Source: Neocallimastix lanati (nom. inval.) (taxonomy: Eukaryota; Neocallimastigomycota; Neocallimastigomycetes; Neocallimastigales; Neocallimastigaceae). Taken from it: 64,000 nucleotides of DNA. The translations under genes were made by a program, and so were the position numbers. The notes under the pieces were generated by a model that did not search any database, was not told where the DNA came from, and saw only the letters and a list, made by a program, of their open reading frames with translations. Below, piece after piece: positions 63,956 to 64,000 of this stretch (the stretch's first letter is position 1; each line of letters starts with the position of its first letter). The stretch is from assembly GCA_016946835.1 (NCBI GenBank), contig JACVTC010000176.1, positions 207,501-271,500 on the forward strand. The letters run 5' to 3'.

Positions 63956-64000
63956 AATTAGGTCTTGTTTATTCAGTTATTCAGTTATTCAGTCATTCAA

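Overview
The window is extremely AT-rich eukaryotic DNA with long A/T homopolymers, (TTA)n and (TTTA)n arrays and asparagine-rich proteins. It carries Ty3/gypsy, Ty1/copia, LINE-like and Mutator-like (FLYWCH plus MULE) sequences but only one ordinary protein gene. Composition and element mix fit an anaerobic gut fungus (Neocallimastigomycota) best. A Dictyostelium-like amoeba is the main alternative. The assignment is inference.

Layout. (1) 1-5833: a decayed Ty1/copia element on the minus strand, cut by the window edge, with a primer-binding site and probable LTR at its right. (2) 6398-38034: about 31 kb made almost entirely of LTR elements stacked end to end. In order they are solo LTRs L, K, I, J, M, E1, F and G; full-length Ty3/gypsy element A; solo LTRs E2, O and D; and full-length Ty3/gypsy element B. 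A third full-length gypsy element, C, sits inside the right LTR of B. Almost every junction carries a 4-bp target duplication drawn from the same few bases (ACAA, CAAA, CACA, AACA). The stack ends 11 bp before the mature 5' end of a tRNA-Ala(UGC) gene at 38046-38117. One Pol III start site has evidently been hit about 13 times, each newcomer landing between its predecessor and the tRNA gene. (3) 38455-39390: a fold-back element with 84-bp arms around a less AT-rich core. (4) 45207-46751: the only ordinary gene, a 514-residue protein with a probable PH-like domain. (5) 47.9-55 kb: a LINE C-terminal remnant, a frameshifted MULE transposase and a dispersed repeat pair. (6) 55-64 kb: simple-sequence DNA, including a 1.3-kb palindrome and a minisatellite built on a TTAATAAATACTC core.

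Elements A, B and C share gag (CCHC knuckle) and pol (D[S/T]C protease, RT, RNase H, HHCC plus D,D35E integrase) and are all transcribed away from the tRNA gene. They differ at the gag-pol junction. A has an overlapping UAAUG stop-start. B has a UAG, a 3-nt gap and an AUG put out of frame by one missing base. C has a UUUAAAC slippery heptamer, an 8-nt spacer and a pseudoknot-forming sequence, with pol open in the -1 frame. The primer-binding site of C matches 18 nt of the 3' end (with CCA) of the tRNA-Ala encoded beside it.
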